From NCBI GenBank assembly GCA_002964805.2, contig PUDQ02000003.1, forward strand, positions 372,001 through 436,000: a DNA stretch of 64,000 nt, written 5' to 3'. The notes under the pieces were generated by a model. The model ran no database searches, was not told where the DNA came from, and saw only the letters and a program-made list of their open reading frames with translations. Position numbers and translations under genes: made by a program. Shown here one piece after another: positions 43,940 to 55,715 of the stretch. Origin of the DNA: Trametes villosa (taxonomy: Eukaryota; Basidiomycota; Agaricomycetes; Polyporales; Polyporaceae). Within the stretch, counting starts at the first letter, position 1. Every line of letters begins with the position of its first letter.

Positions 43940-44913
43940 TTACGCCCAGTCCTCGATCGGGTCCTCCTCCAGCCCGACGACCCTCGGCGTGGCCTCCAAC
44001 TCGTCGGCATCCACTGTCGCCGCGCCCGCTTCCCGATTGCAGCTCGAGCCCGACGCCGACGACCCGTGGGAGGTGAGTGGCATCCACTGGGTGACCGGTC
44101 GGAACTCCGTGATCGGGTCGCAGACCGGCTTGCAGAGAGTTGCGGACGCCGCGCTCCCGGACGAGCCAGAGGCAGAGCTTGTGCGTCCACTTGCTGCTCT
44201 GACGGGCAGATCGAGGACGCACGGCTCGCTCTTGATGCCGGCTCGGGAGAGCATGCGCGCCCGCTTGTGACGACCGCCGACTCTGGGCTTGCGAGGCTTG
44301 CCATGGTCGCTGCGCTGCTTGCGCACGCGGCCGATGCGGGTCGCGGGAGTTGGCTTGGTGGATGTGGGATGGACGCCGAGGACGTCGAGGCTGTCGGGGC
44401 CGAGGACGAGCGGCGCGACGACGAGAACGCTCGCCGGCTTCCGAGTCGCCCTCCCGGCCTTCTTCGGGTTGTAGTCGGGGCGGACGGTATGCGGGGCGTA
44501 CCTAGCCCTCGCGTAGTCCTCGACGGTCGCGGGCACGAACTGGATCCGGCCCCGGTCCCAGAGCTCGAGCAGCTCGATGCGCCGAGCGATGCCTCCTGGG
44601 ATGTCGTTGAAGTTGGTGTAGGGGATGTGCTTCGGCCATCCGACGATTTTGACTCGATGGCGGAGGACGGTGATGTTGGCGTAGCGAGGCTCCGAGTAAT
44701 GGAGGTTCGCCATCTCGTCGAGGGTGACCGCGCCTGCGATCGCGGGTGAGTCGACAGGCAGGCGCGGCAGGAAGCGTCGGACTCACGGAGTTTGAGGGTG
44801 AACCTCCTGCGCAGCTCGTCTTCGAGCACCTTGCGCGTTCCGGAGTACGGCGCGCGGAGCGCGGGACGAGGTTGGACGGTGGGGGAGGTGTTGGTGGCGC
44901 ACGACGGGGGCAT
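43940..44913 (-). CDS. GWP-motif protein of unknown function
   Basis: Two exons (44787-44913 and 43940-44733) joined across a 53-nt intron encode 306 residues. The first exon has KVLEDELRRRFTLKLR. The second contains RVKIVGWPKHIPYTNFNDI followed by IARRIELLELWDRG, a Gly-Trp-Pro plus helix signature seen in many agaricomycete proteins of unknown function, often near transposon-rich DNA. The C-terminal 170 residues are basic (GRVRKQRSDHGKPRKPRVGG) and then Ser-rich. A DNA-associated role would fit the basic region but is not shown. It is the only convincing gene in a stretch of about 9 kb. The intron and intact frame suggest it is not a relic. Confidence 0.62.
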
Positions 44914-47900
44914 GGTGGGGCGAGTGCGACGGCGGATTCGACGCTCGGCTCTCGCGATGCTAAGTATTAAGAGCATTGCGCGGGGATCCCCGGCGACCCG
45001 ACATGGTAAGTGTCTTTCCCCGGAACCTCGTAACAGCAACGCTCATCCGTGCTCGGGTCTGCAGCCGCTTGTGCAGCGTGTTCCCGAGCGCACACCTGCG
45101 CGTTTCTACCCCTCCGCTCACAGGTTACACCCGGTGCGTTTCGTCGTACTGCCAGACTGTTGAGCTGACTACTGTGGCGTCGCGCTCGCACTCCCTGCAG
45201 ATGGTGCGCACGGGCGTGGCCAATTACTTGCTCCCGCAGCGGCCCTGTGAGCATGCCGAGGATAGGGCTGGGCATGTGGCCGGGCACTGCTGCCTCCTGT
45301 AAGTCTCTCCTGCTGCCTTGAAAGGAATACAATTGCTCACCGCAATTAATATCGACTGAGCTATCGGCGGCATTTCGCAGCGCTCGCATCCGGTCGGTCG
45401 GTGGTCTCCTAGGCGAGCATCGTCGGTTCCCCTCGCTGACACAGACGGAGCTTCAAGCGGCCTATGCCGTTCACTGCCCATAGACAATCCGAGTTCGGTG
45501 CGCGTTCCGGCATGCCCTCGAGAACGCGCTGCCGCTAGTCTCGCCGTTCTCGAGGCTGGGTACGTCCCTCAGACAGAACAGCGAGGATGCACACAAACCT
45601 GGCCACTCGAAGCATGACCACGCGGGCTGTATCCCGAGTACTCCATCGCCTCGTGAGTGTGCTGCAGCGCCCCTCCCTTGGATCACGCTGATCGGTTCCG
45701 TGCACAGACGACGAGGGCCGCGCTCGATGCAATGGCATCAAACGCCAACGCAGCGATGCAGCGATGTCCCTCGGCCGCTAACAGCGGTCAATTACGTTGG
45801 GTGACCCGTTCGGGGAACGGCTGGTACAAGAACGGCTGCGCGCTTCGGACAACGCGGAGATCGCATGTACGGAGATCAGCATCGCAGGCGGCGAGTCCAT
45901 GACGCGCAGCGATGCGCATCGGCAAGGCACGCTGCTCGGGCCCCTGCGCGCGTCTGCACAGGCATGCCGTTCCTCTTCCCCGCTATGTATCGCCGTCACC
46001 TCGCTTCCTGCAGCTTGTCCCCCGGCCCGCGCCGTGGCGCGCAAGCTTTCAAGCACTGGCAGCGCGTACCGATCACCCGGTGGGATCTTGAGCTACGCGC
46101 GGCGGGTCGCAGGCTTCTGCCAGTGCTGTGGTCCGCCGGATCCGTGCGCGTGTGCTCGACAGCCTCGATGGACGCTCTCCGGGGCATAATCACTTGTGAG
46201 TCTCCCCGCCCCGGTTTTCCGCTCAGCGTGCACGACAGCTATCGTCTCGATGTTCGGTGCGGAACCTACGATAGGCAGGCGGGGCTGGGGCGCGAGGACC
46301 TCGGCACGCGAGCTGGATGCCAATGCCTCGCGGCGCCGGGCCGCGGGCAGCTACTCGGACGGTACGTCAACGTCTCAGGGCCGATGTGCCACCTTTGGGG
46401 CTCATCTCTTTGCGCTTCGCGGGACGTCAGCGCGCCGTTCGCGTCCGGCCATGGTGCTACCGATGGTCAGCATCGTATATGGCCACGCCCGACCTCGATT
46501 CCTCTCCGCCGGACTTCCCAGCGGCCGAAGCAGTGTATAGCGACGATCCGACGCCACACTCAGTCAGAAGCCGGAGGCCGCGAGGATAGCGTCGGACGGC
46601 TGGGGCAAGCAGCACTACCCCGCTCCACGTTCACGCGAGGCCGCGGATGCGGATCAAGTATCACGAGCGCACGAAGAAATATATTTTATTGCCCACAGAC
46701 GTGCTACAGGGCGCCGACTCGGGCGACGGCGACGGTACACGAGCAGGACTGCAGCTCACGCGATGCACAGCGTCTGGGTGCGCAAAATCGGGAGCCCTAG
46801 GCGCGGCGGCATCGCACGTCTTCTCTCCGAGTTCTCCGAGTGCACCGGCTGTCCGGCAGCGTGCGGGAGCGTCGGCATCGTCGCGATAGAGACGGTGTCG
46901 GCGGGGAACGCGGAGCACGAGGACCAATGCTCGAGCGCGACGAGAGGGCGGAAGCGAGCAGAGGACGCACCGGGTCATACACGGGCGCGATCGCAGCCCG
47001 TGCGCGTACGCGCTCTGCGAACACCACTCGGGGCACACCATGTTGCGCCTCGTCCCCCGTATATCTGAGTTAACCCGGTGTGAGCCTCCTCAGCACCCTC
47101 TCAATGTCGCACACTCACCGTCTCCCACCACCCCCGCGAGGCCGAGTACGTCCGTGCCCCGACTCCCTTCCCCGCTGCCTCCCGCACTGCAGACCGCAGA
47201 TGTCAGCCTGTTCCCGTCGACCCAGCCCCGAGCGTGCAGCCTCATGCAAGCGGGTGTCGAGACGGTGCGCAATACGCCTTCACACACTGGCCTTCCTTTC
47301 GTTCACAGCTCTCATTAGCACTCACACCGTAGACGTCGTCGGGCCGCTCACGCCCCCGCCGTCGCCCGCAGCTTCCCCCCCCCACGCCGGCGGCCAGCCC
47401 GGTACGCCACTCACACGATACCAGACGCGGCTGACGCTGACCAGCAGATGCACGCACAGAGCTCCGACACAGGCGAGCGAGCGCGATGCGCGGGGCGGGA
47501 CGCACGATGCACGAGCGCGGTAGACAGGCCTCCTTACGTACCTGTTCTGCGTCTGCTCTGTACACCGCGGCGCGCGTGGGCTGCGACCGTGCGCCGTTGC
47601 ATCCAGACGAGGGGCGCGCCGGTGGGCGGTGCACGACGGCCACGTGTGGAGTTCGAGCTCGAGGCCGCCCGCCCGTACCAGCCTCCTTGCGCGCGGGGTT
47701 CAATGTCGGCGGAGGGGCTCAAGGCGATCGGAAGCTGAGAGCTCACCTCGTCGGAGATCGCACGCCGGCACCGAGCGCACGAGCGTGCGTGTGAGGACGC
47801 CCGCGCGTTGCAGGGCGCCGCGCGGGTGCCCTCCGTTGCAGGCGGTCGCGCGCACTCGCCGTGTTGCGCGATGGACGCGTCGGCGACCGTGCTGCGCTCG

Positions 47901-49860
47901 TTTGCGGTCGTCCAGGGGTGCGCCGGCGTGCGCGATCGATCCCCGGGCGCTCCTACCATACATACACACGCGTCCGTCTCCGGGGAGGGGCGGCCGCTCG
48001 CGTCAGGAAGAGATTCGCGGAGGGGGCATGCTCGTCGCGGGCCCGCGGCATGAGGCACTCGCTCCTGCGTTCGAGAGCACCTGAGTGCGCGCAAGCGAGT
48101 TGGTATCGTGCGCAAGCATCAACACCATTGCGCCCGTGAGCCACAGCCCGACGGAGACACGGGCGCGGGCTCCAGAGCGCGATTCGCGAGCCGCGATTTT
48201 CGTCCAAATCTTGGGCGCTTAAGGGACGCTCAGCGCGAGCGTGCTCCGTTTCGCACATAGCGCCTGGCACATCACGGCGGCGGCCTTGCAACATGCACTG
48301 ACCGTTCCGGAGAGCTTCCCGCAGCCGGACGCTGCGATGTGGGACGATTCCGTCGAGCACACCGCGAGATAAGCGGGGAGGAGCCGGATCGGGCAGGTTG
48401 AGAGCTACACCAATGTGCGCGAACGCGAGTGTGCGTGGTTCCTAGCACGTACGTGAGCAAATTACAATCATTCCGAAGACGCTAGCACTCACAACCGAGG
48501 TGCGGCGTCGGATTTTCGCAGGGCGGTCTGGAGCCCTTCTCGGACGGCGAGCAGGAGACGGCGGCGGGGCGACGGCGCAGGGCGGCACGGGTTCGGACAG
48601 TGTATCCATGCCGCATCGGGAGTATTCGGGCTCTCGGCGCGGGGGAGGGCGCGCGGTAACGCGGCGCGGAGGGTGCGCGTACTCGGTGCATTCGCGTCGC
48701 GATGTACAGGCACCGCGTGAGCTCGTCTAGGGACACCCCTTCAATTCAATGCGTGCGCGACAGTGATTAGAACGACTTCCGCACCTGTTTCGCGCATTCG
48801 CGCGTGCTGGAGAGCGGGTGAGAGGCGGCGTCCAAAATGTCTAAATCTTGAGCGCCTAATTGTGCGAGGGCGGGGCGTGAGCGCGAATCGTCGATAGCGG
48901 CGGCCACACGTCGACGGCGGCTCGGGCATTGGTACGGCAGGCATTGGGGAGTTGAGTAGACGCGGCATGCGCGATATGGGCGGTATCTGATGAGAGGAAC
49001 AGGAGTTACAGGCAGGACTAGCAGGAGAACACCTACCGAGGTGCGCGCTTTCGCCGCGCATACAGGTGGGCATGGTGCGGGCGTGTTGTAGGACCATGGA
49101 AAGTGCGATATGGGGGCGATTGCGCGCGTTCCTCGACGGGCGCGAGGCATTTCGGTGGCGGCGGCTGCTTGTTCTGCTTGTAGCACGCTCGTGCGGTCGC
49201 TCCACGGCTTGCGGCCGACACAGCGTACACCACGGAGGATGTCCGATGCGTGCTGGGGCGGCCGCGCGACGGGGCGAGCGCGGAACGGGCCCTGGGCGAC
49301 GAAAAAGCGGAGATGACCTGTGGGCCGCAGACGAAGTGAGTAGCATTGATTGGGGAGAAAGGAAGAAACTCACTTTTCGGCCGATGACCCTCACTCCGCC
49401 GCCGAGATTGGTGTCTATCGGGACGGGGCGCGCGGCTGGAGAGCATACATGCACTCGGCGAGGGTGTCCGGCACGGTGGAGGGCGGGAAAGGAGGGCGGA
49501 CGACGGCAGGCGCAGACGCAGAGGCGAGGGCGAGCAGCGGAGGGCAGGGCATGAGAGGCGCAAGCGCGGCCAGAGAGCGCAGTCGGAGAGGACGGGACGA
49601 GGGCGGAGGGCCGCGGGCGCAGACGCAGACGACGGCGCAGAGGCAAGCGAAAGCAGAGGAAGGCAGAGCACGAGAGCTGCAAGTGCGGGCAGAGAGGACG
49701 AGAGTCGAGAGACGCGGTCTGGCGGGGGAGTGCGAGCATGAGCGCAGAGAGCCGTCCGCGGGAGACCAGGCCGCCTTCAGGGTCTTTGCAGCCCAGCTGG
49801 CCCAGGGCGTGCTGAGCGGGCAGCCATGACGTCACGCGATTGCTCTCGCGCGCGTGGGCC
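44914..49860. other. 5 kb gene-poor GC-rich region
   Basis: No supported gene. Many short, overlapping, Arg/Ala-rich frames on both strands are what GC-rich non-coding DNA produces. Several plus-strand GTGAGT or GTAAGT sites (about 45005, 45300, 45652, 46196) hint at a decayed multi-exon gene, but exons could not be joined. The motif AAATCTTG(G/A)GCGC(T/C)TAA occurs near 48206 and 48842. Confidence 0.5.
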
Positions 49861-51996
49861 AGGTAAGTGAGAAAGGGGAACTCAATCCGTGCTTGCTTCT
49901 CCAATACAGTCATGTACTGATATTTGTTACTATTCTTGTCAGGGTCTTATCGCGTTCTCTATCATCCTTACCGCAGTCATCCTGATATAAACCGGCCCTG
50001 CGCGCTTCAAAGCTACAGGCCCGCCGAAGCTCTTTGCCTCCTCACTGTCACCTCTTCGGCCTATCGTCGCATCTTCTGTCTCCGCGGCGTCTTGTATAGC
50101 GGGACAGATTGCTAGACGACATGCCTAAACGCGCGAAGACTCCGCCGCTGGACGATGGCGCGAAGTACTTGACCGTGGTGGTGCCGTACCCCGCCCACCC
50201 GAACATGGAGCTAGACCAGCACCGTAGGGAATTTGCGCGTTGGATAGGTGCGTGCACAGGCCCCGACTATTTGCGCGCGTTCTTCCACAAGCCTACGGTG
50301 CGTTGCTGCATCTCCTATGCAATCCCAAGCAAGCTGCTGATCGGCGCGTCTGTATGGTGTAGTCGCCCGGGAGTGTAATCATCGAGATCGACGAGTCGTT
50401 CCCCGACTTCAAGCGGCTTCTGGGCGGTCACAAGTGGTCGGAATTCCTGGTCGACCCCAAAGACGAAGGGCGGTTCGTCTCGAAGATATTCTACTGCACG
50501 TACAACTCCGATCGGGACGTGCAGAAGAACGGTATGTCCTCGGACGCGTTCCTTGCGCGGACCTTCGCGTAACTCACGCGCGCAGGCTGGAAGCGCGTCG
50601 ATGTTCAAGACAGGTGGTTCAACAACAGAGCGTAAGCCGCGCCTCGATGACGTTTCGGGCCCTGCTCAGCCATCGCCAGTGCCGCGAAGTTCGTGAAGCC
50701 CTATCCACCCACGCACTGGTGCGACGTACCGGTGGAGAAGAACGTGATCCACAACCCACTCTGCCGGCCTCTCCCGCAGAACGATTTCCCTCCACCTCCG
50801 CCAGAACCCAGCCCCGTTGGCACGTACTCCTCTCGCGCTGCTACGCGTATCCCGAGCTGACATGTCTCACTCACAGTCGGCACACCTGAGTGGCAAGAGT
50901 GGAAGCAGCGCCAGAACGCGCCGCGTCCCGTGACCGCTTGGACTAGAGGGAGTGTCCCCCCGGCTGCTGCAGCCTCCGCTGCAGCCGGCCCGCCCCCGGC
51001 GTCCCGCACGGCATCGTCTGGCAGTTCCAGCTCTGGTAGTGTACGCGGCAGCGGTGCCCCGCAGCCCATTCCTCGCCAGGCCTGTCAGTGCAGTTCCTCT
51101 TCACTCGATCTATCACTCACGTACCCTCTGTAATGCAGGGAATAACGCGACTATTCCACTCTCGCCCCCTGGACTGCCTGTTGGCATCACGCGCGGTGGC
51201 TCGTCGTCCGGCTCGTCACAGCGGTCCGCAACGGGCGGAAGCGCGTGGGGCGACCCGTCCGCTCGGTGGTCGGCCTCTTCTCCCGAAACACCCACCAGCG
51301 CTGGCAGCGACGACGGTCCACCTGCGACCCCATCCGACAACGGTCCGAGTCAAGGTGCCGTTATTGCGGTGGACCGTGTCGCGGGACCCTTCGCCGAGCT
51401 CTCGGTGGACGATTACGAAGACGAAGCGTACTACAGCGTGGATGGCGGCTCTGTCATCGGAGACGATCCGCCCACTAGGACGGTGGCAGAGTTCGACATC
51501 CTCCTCATGCCGCGCGCCGACGCCGTCTTCGTCCGGCCCAAGGCGGGCGGCAGTGCGCCCGCTGTCGGAGACGCAGAAGACGATCTCGACGATGGCGATG
51601 ACGACGACGAGGAAGAGCAGGACCCCCGCAACAGGGTCAAGTGCCCCGAGCACAACGTCGTGTGCCGGAAGGGCATCTGCAGCGTCATGGCCGGGATGCT
51701 GCGCGAGCAGAAGCGCGAGGCGCGGCGGCAGGAGCGGGAGCGGGAGCGGCAGGAGGCGCGCAAGAAGTGGGAGAAGAACGCGAAGAAGAAGGGCAAGGGC
51801 GCGCTCACCAAGGACGATGCCTCGCCGAATTCGAGCGGCACCTCGACGCCCACGGGCGGCGCGGGACACACGCGCCAGCGGCCCCCGCACCTGCGCACGG
51901 GTGCGCCAGCAGGCAACGCGCCAGCCCCGCCCGCGCATCTGAAGCTGGGCGCGCCGCCGCCGCCGTCTCCCAGCTCGGCTCGACAGATGCCTCCGC
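49861..51996 (+). repeat. Direct duplication, copy B
   Basis: Partner of 38709-40850. Between 50121 and about 51375 I find a single substitution relative to copy A. From there to 51996 I count about 25-30. The promoter part differs at about four sites plus a 6-bp indel. Confidence 0.95.
49986..49991 (+). promoter_or_regulatory. TATA-box of MPKR/GW-family gene 3
   Basis: TATAAA 130 bp before the start codon at 50121. Confidence 0.55.
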
Positions 51997-52823
51997 ACCT
52001 CATGCGAGGCTCGTCTTCCGACGGACCGACCTCTCCACCGCCTGGTGCCGGAGATGGCAGGCTGACGCCCACGCCTGGACGTCGCGGACAGGACACGCGC
52101 TCTGAAGGGAGCGGGTGGGGAAATATTTCCGAAGGGCCCTGGGCCGATCCCGTCCCGCTCTCGAAGAAGAACGCACGGAGCACCCCACAGCCCGCACCCG
52201 CCGCACCCGCCCCCAAGCCTGCGTGGGGCGGGTGGGGCAAGGCGCCGTCTATCTCAGCCTCCTCTGTCCGGCGGAACAACGACAGCTGGAGCGTGTCCGC
52301 CCGCAGCGTTACCGGCGGGGACGATGACAAGGCTACGAATGGCAATGTGAACGCGCTGTCGCAGCGCGCCGCGGCCGAAGGTGCATGGGGCAAAGCCCCG
52401 TCCATCTCTGCATCATCCGCCCGCAGGAACCACGACAGCTGGAGCGTCTCAACGCGCAGTGTCAACGGCGGCGGTGGGCGTGGTAGCGGAAAGCAGACTC
52501 AGGCTCGCGCATGGGGCGGCTGGGGCAAGGCGCCCTCCATCTCCGCGTCCTCGGTGCGCCGCAACAACGACAGCTGGAGCGTGTCTGCCGGCGGGGACGA
52601 CGCGCGCTCTGTTGCGGCGGACGACGAGGACGACGAGGACGACACGAAGTGGGGCCGCCCGCCGAGCGTCGTTGGGGGCCCGCGCCGCACGTGGGCGGAC
52701 GAGATGGACGACGAGGACGCGGCGGGGGCGTTCGGGGGCCCAGCGGCCCACGACGACGATGTGCGCTCCGTCGCGGAGAGCACGGAGAGCGGCTGGGCGG
52801 GTGCCTCTGCTGGGCCGTGGTGA
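50121..52823 (+). CDS. MPKR/GW-family protein 3, WG-repeat tail (complete)
   Basis: Multi-exon gene with the start MPKRAKTPPLDD and the end at 52823. The N-terminal about 150 residues are the conserved family block (TVVVPYPAHPNMEL, ARWIGACTGPDYLRAFF, GWKRVDVQDRWFNN). Then comes a Pro/Ser-rich stretch, an acidic run (DDLDDGDDDDEEEQD), CPEHNVVCRKGICSVM (a possible zinc cluster) and a long charged helix. The C-terminal about 250 residues are disordered and hold three copies of a unit GWGKAPSISASS followed by RRNNDSWSVS or a close variant, plus isolated WG/GW pairs (SGWGN, KWGRPPS, ESGWAG, final GPW). Tryptophan next to glycine in disordered sequence is the form of Argonaute-binding hooks. Binding is not shown here. 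Confidence 0.78.
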
Positions 52824-53324
52824 GTAAATTCGACTCGGAGGCTTGGATGACTGTGACTATCGATGCTACTCCTCGCTGGTTTGTGTCGATCTCTGCTGAA
52901 GCTGATATTGGTTGAGGATGCTCTCGTGTCTGTCGATGATGTCTGAATGGCTGTTATGTGCCGACGATATGCTTTACGATGTCCGTGTGTACCCTTGTAC
53001 GTGCTTTGTGTGCTCGGAGTTCGTCTTTTCTTGTATATGTTTTGAGACCCTGTCTTTGCTTCACGTCTACGTCCACGCTGCCCCGCGTCCCGCTCTCGCA
53101 CTGTGTGTTGAATGCTAACCCTGTATCGCGCTCGCGTCCCACTCAGTCTCATCTTTGTTGTAACACTTCTGCTATCGCCCGTCCTCTGTATATATGCACA
53201 TCCTACCCACCCCGCTCTCGCTGTCGAATAAACACAACCACGTCTCGCATCCTCCTGTATAATACAATGCACTCGCAAACACTGTCTGACTCATGATACA
53301 AATGGACCGCAACTCGACCGCCGC
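52824..53324. other. Convergent 3' flanks
   Basis: 501 bp between the ends of two convergent genes. T-rich, with no coding signal; probably 3' UTRs. Confidence 0.5.
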
Positions 53325-55715
53325 TCACGGACTGGGGCTCCACTTGTACTCCGCCTGCGTCTGCAGCACGAGCGAGCCCATGTCGAACCCGTACCCCTCC
53401 ACGTACCCGGACCCCTTCCCCGAGCCCTGCGACTCTCCCTCCCCCTCCTCGCCTGTGTCCATCGCGTCCGGCTCCGGCTTCACCGGCTGTGGGCCGCGCG
53501 GGCGTGACGGAGATACTGACAGCGATAGCGATGGCTGAGGCTGGGAGTGCGGTTGAGAGCGGGATTGGGACTGGGAGGCAGGCGGGCGGGTGCGGCGCGG
53601 GATGGGCACGTAGAGCGTGCCGGAGCGGATCTGGTTCGGGGACTGTGAGTGGGACTGAGACTGAGATAGAGATAGAGACGGAGGCTGAGCGGGTGGTGGA
53701 GGCGCAGCGACGTCGTCGTCGTCGTCGGGCTGCTCGTCGACAGCCGGCAAGCCTAGGGCAAATATCAGTAAGAGCCTAGCGACACACGAAGCAGCACGCA
53801 TACCTCCCGGGTGCGCCTGCGCCTGCCCCCTTCCAGCAACCACGCTGGGGACAGACGAAGGCGTCTTCGACCGCGCCCGGCTGCTCCGCCTCACCGGGCC
53901 CACCGAGGACGCTGGCGGCTTCGAGCCCGCGAGCTTCCCCCTCGGGCCTTGACTCTCACCCACACTCGCGTTCGCATTGGCATTCGCAGACGACGATGCG
54001 CGGCTGCGCGTCGCCCTCCGCTGCGCGCTGGGGTCGTGCGCGCGCACGAGCGCCTCGACCAGCTCCGCGTACGGCCCGTCCTGCGACGGCGGAGGGGCTG
54101 GGGTCTTGGACTTCGAGCGGCTGCGGAGAGTGCGCGGGATAGGGAGGGACGCGGCGGAGGAGGCGGGCTTGCGCCGGGGGATGGGGAGGACCGGCGGCTG
54201 CGACTGGGAGAATTGCGACTGGGATTGTGATTGAGAATGCGACTGAGCACGGCGCGTGCGCGGGATCTGCGGCTTCGGAGGCGAGGGAGCAGGCTGCGAG
54301 TTCATGTCTACGTCCGCGTCCAAGTCGCTCGCGCCCACATACGTCTGCGAGCGCGCGTGCGAGCCGTGGAAGGACGCGCTCTGCGACGACCCCGGCTGCC
54401 CGCCCCCGCCCCCGCTTCCCTGCGCGCTCTGACTCTGGCTCTGGCTCGGGTACTGCAGCCTCGCCGAACCAGCCTGCGACTGCGACTGCGGCTGGGAGGG
54501 CACGGGGCTCGCGCCGACGTCCTGCGTGAGCGCGTCCTCGACGGCCTGCGCGGACGCCGAGCTGCGCACGCTCGCGTGCGCGCGGAGCGAGGGCCCGCCG
54601 AATGGAGCTGGAGACATTGCCGCGGCAAGCGAGAGGGCCTCCACGAGCGACATCGGCGCCTCCTCGTGATCGGTGGCTCGCGCGCGTCCCCCGCCATATC
54701 CTTGCCCGCGTCCGCTCTCGGCGCGTGGGCTGCGCGCAGGTACGCTCTCGGTGCGCGGGCTACGCGTGGGCACCGGGCTGCGCGCGACGCGGGGGCGCTT
54801 GCGCGGGCTGGGCGTGGGCCCCGGGGCGGAGTTGATGCGCCCCGATGCGTTGAGCGCGTCGGTGATCATGTTCGAGAGCGCGGGCGAGGGCGGCATGGAC
54901 GGCACCGACGGCGTGCTCATCGGAGAGGACTGCGCGGCGTAGCCCGCGAAGGAGGTCGTGCGCCGCCGCTTCGTCGCGTGCGCGTCAGAGTTGGAGGAGG
55001 TGGAGGAGTTGGAGGAGTGCGGGCTCGCGTTGGATAGGGGAGACGCGCTTGGGCGGGGGTGGAGGTGCGCGGCCGGGGGCGTGGGGATGGTGAATGGCTG
55101 TGAGGGGGAGGGGTTTGGGCGCTGAGAGCTGGAGAGCGCGGGGGAGCGTTGGGAGTTGGAGAGTGGGCGAGGGAGGTTGCGTGGAATGGGTAGGGGCGGC
55201 TTGAGCGGGGTACGAGGAGGAGGGGAGGGGGAGTGCCGGTGAGTGCTGTCGAAACTGGGATGGGATGTTTGGCTGGCGGAGGGGTCCTGGCTACTGGTGG
55301 GGATGGATGAGTGGGAGGGGATGTCGGCCATCAAGCTGTCTGTATGCGTGCATTAGTACGTATTCGTCTCGGACATGTAGGCGCATATGTAGAGTCGATG
55401 CAGCATGATTGAACATGTAACATTCCCTTCATAATTGACTCGCGCGGAAAGCAATGTTGCTCGACGGTATATACAATAGAGAACGTGCAGTTTAAGCTCA
55501 CCTGTCGCCCCACTCCGCCCCTCTACAGATCGTAGGTAGTCGTTCCAATGGCGTTTCTTGACCACGACGATGTTATTGAAGTGTACCTCCTGGAGGTGCG
55601 TCGCGAGCTCGCTGCTATCACGAAACGCCCTAGGACACCAGTTCCAGTTGCAGTTCCAGATGCGCGGCTTTGCGTGCTGAGCGGGGTCGCCGCCCGCTGA
55701 TGCTGGTGATGCCAT
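53325..55715 (-). CDS. C2H2 zinc-finger protein with S/Q/P-rich tail
   Basis: Three exons (55502-55715, about 53812-55339, 53325-about 53756). Exon 1 encodes a zinc finger: CNWNWC, then RDSSELATHLQEVH, giving C-x4-C-x12-H-x4-H with a wider Cys spacing than the common C-x2-C. The remaining about 650 residues are disordered and rich in Ser, Pro and Gln. They have basic patches (KRRRTTSF, SPRKRPRVAR), SQ repeats, five short IPR motifs (LPIPRNLPR, PQIPRTRRA, LPIPRRKPA, LPIPRTLRS, VPIPRRTRP), and a conserved-looking end (GFDMGSLVLQTQAEYKW). It is probably a nuclear protein, perhaps a transcription factor. The multiple SQ sites could be phosphorylation targets. Confidence 0.75.

Noticed and set aside
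43864..45039. 391-codon minus-strand frame read straight through
   Set aside because: Only its start overlaps the first exon of the GWP gene. Splicing at 44787/44733 moves to another frame with the conserved motif, so the rest is a shadow.
45000..49800. Many Arg/Ala-rich frames of 60-390 codons
   Set aside because: They overlap on both strands, lack domains or consistent splice sites, and fit GC-rich non-coding DNA.
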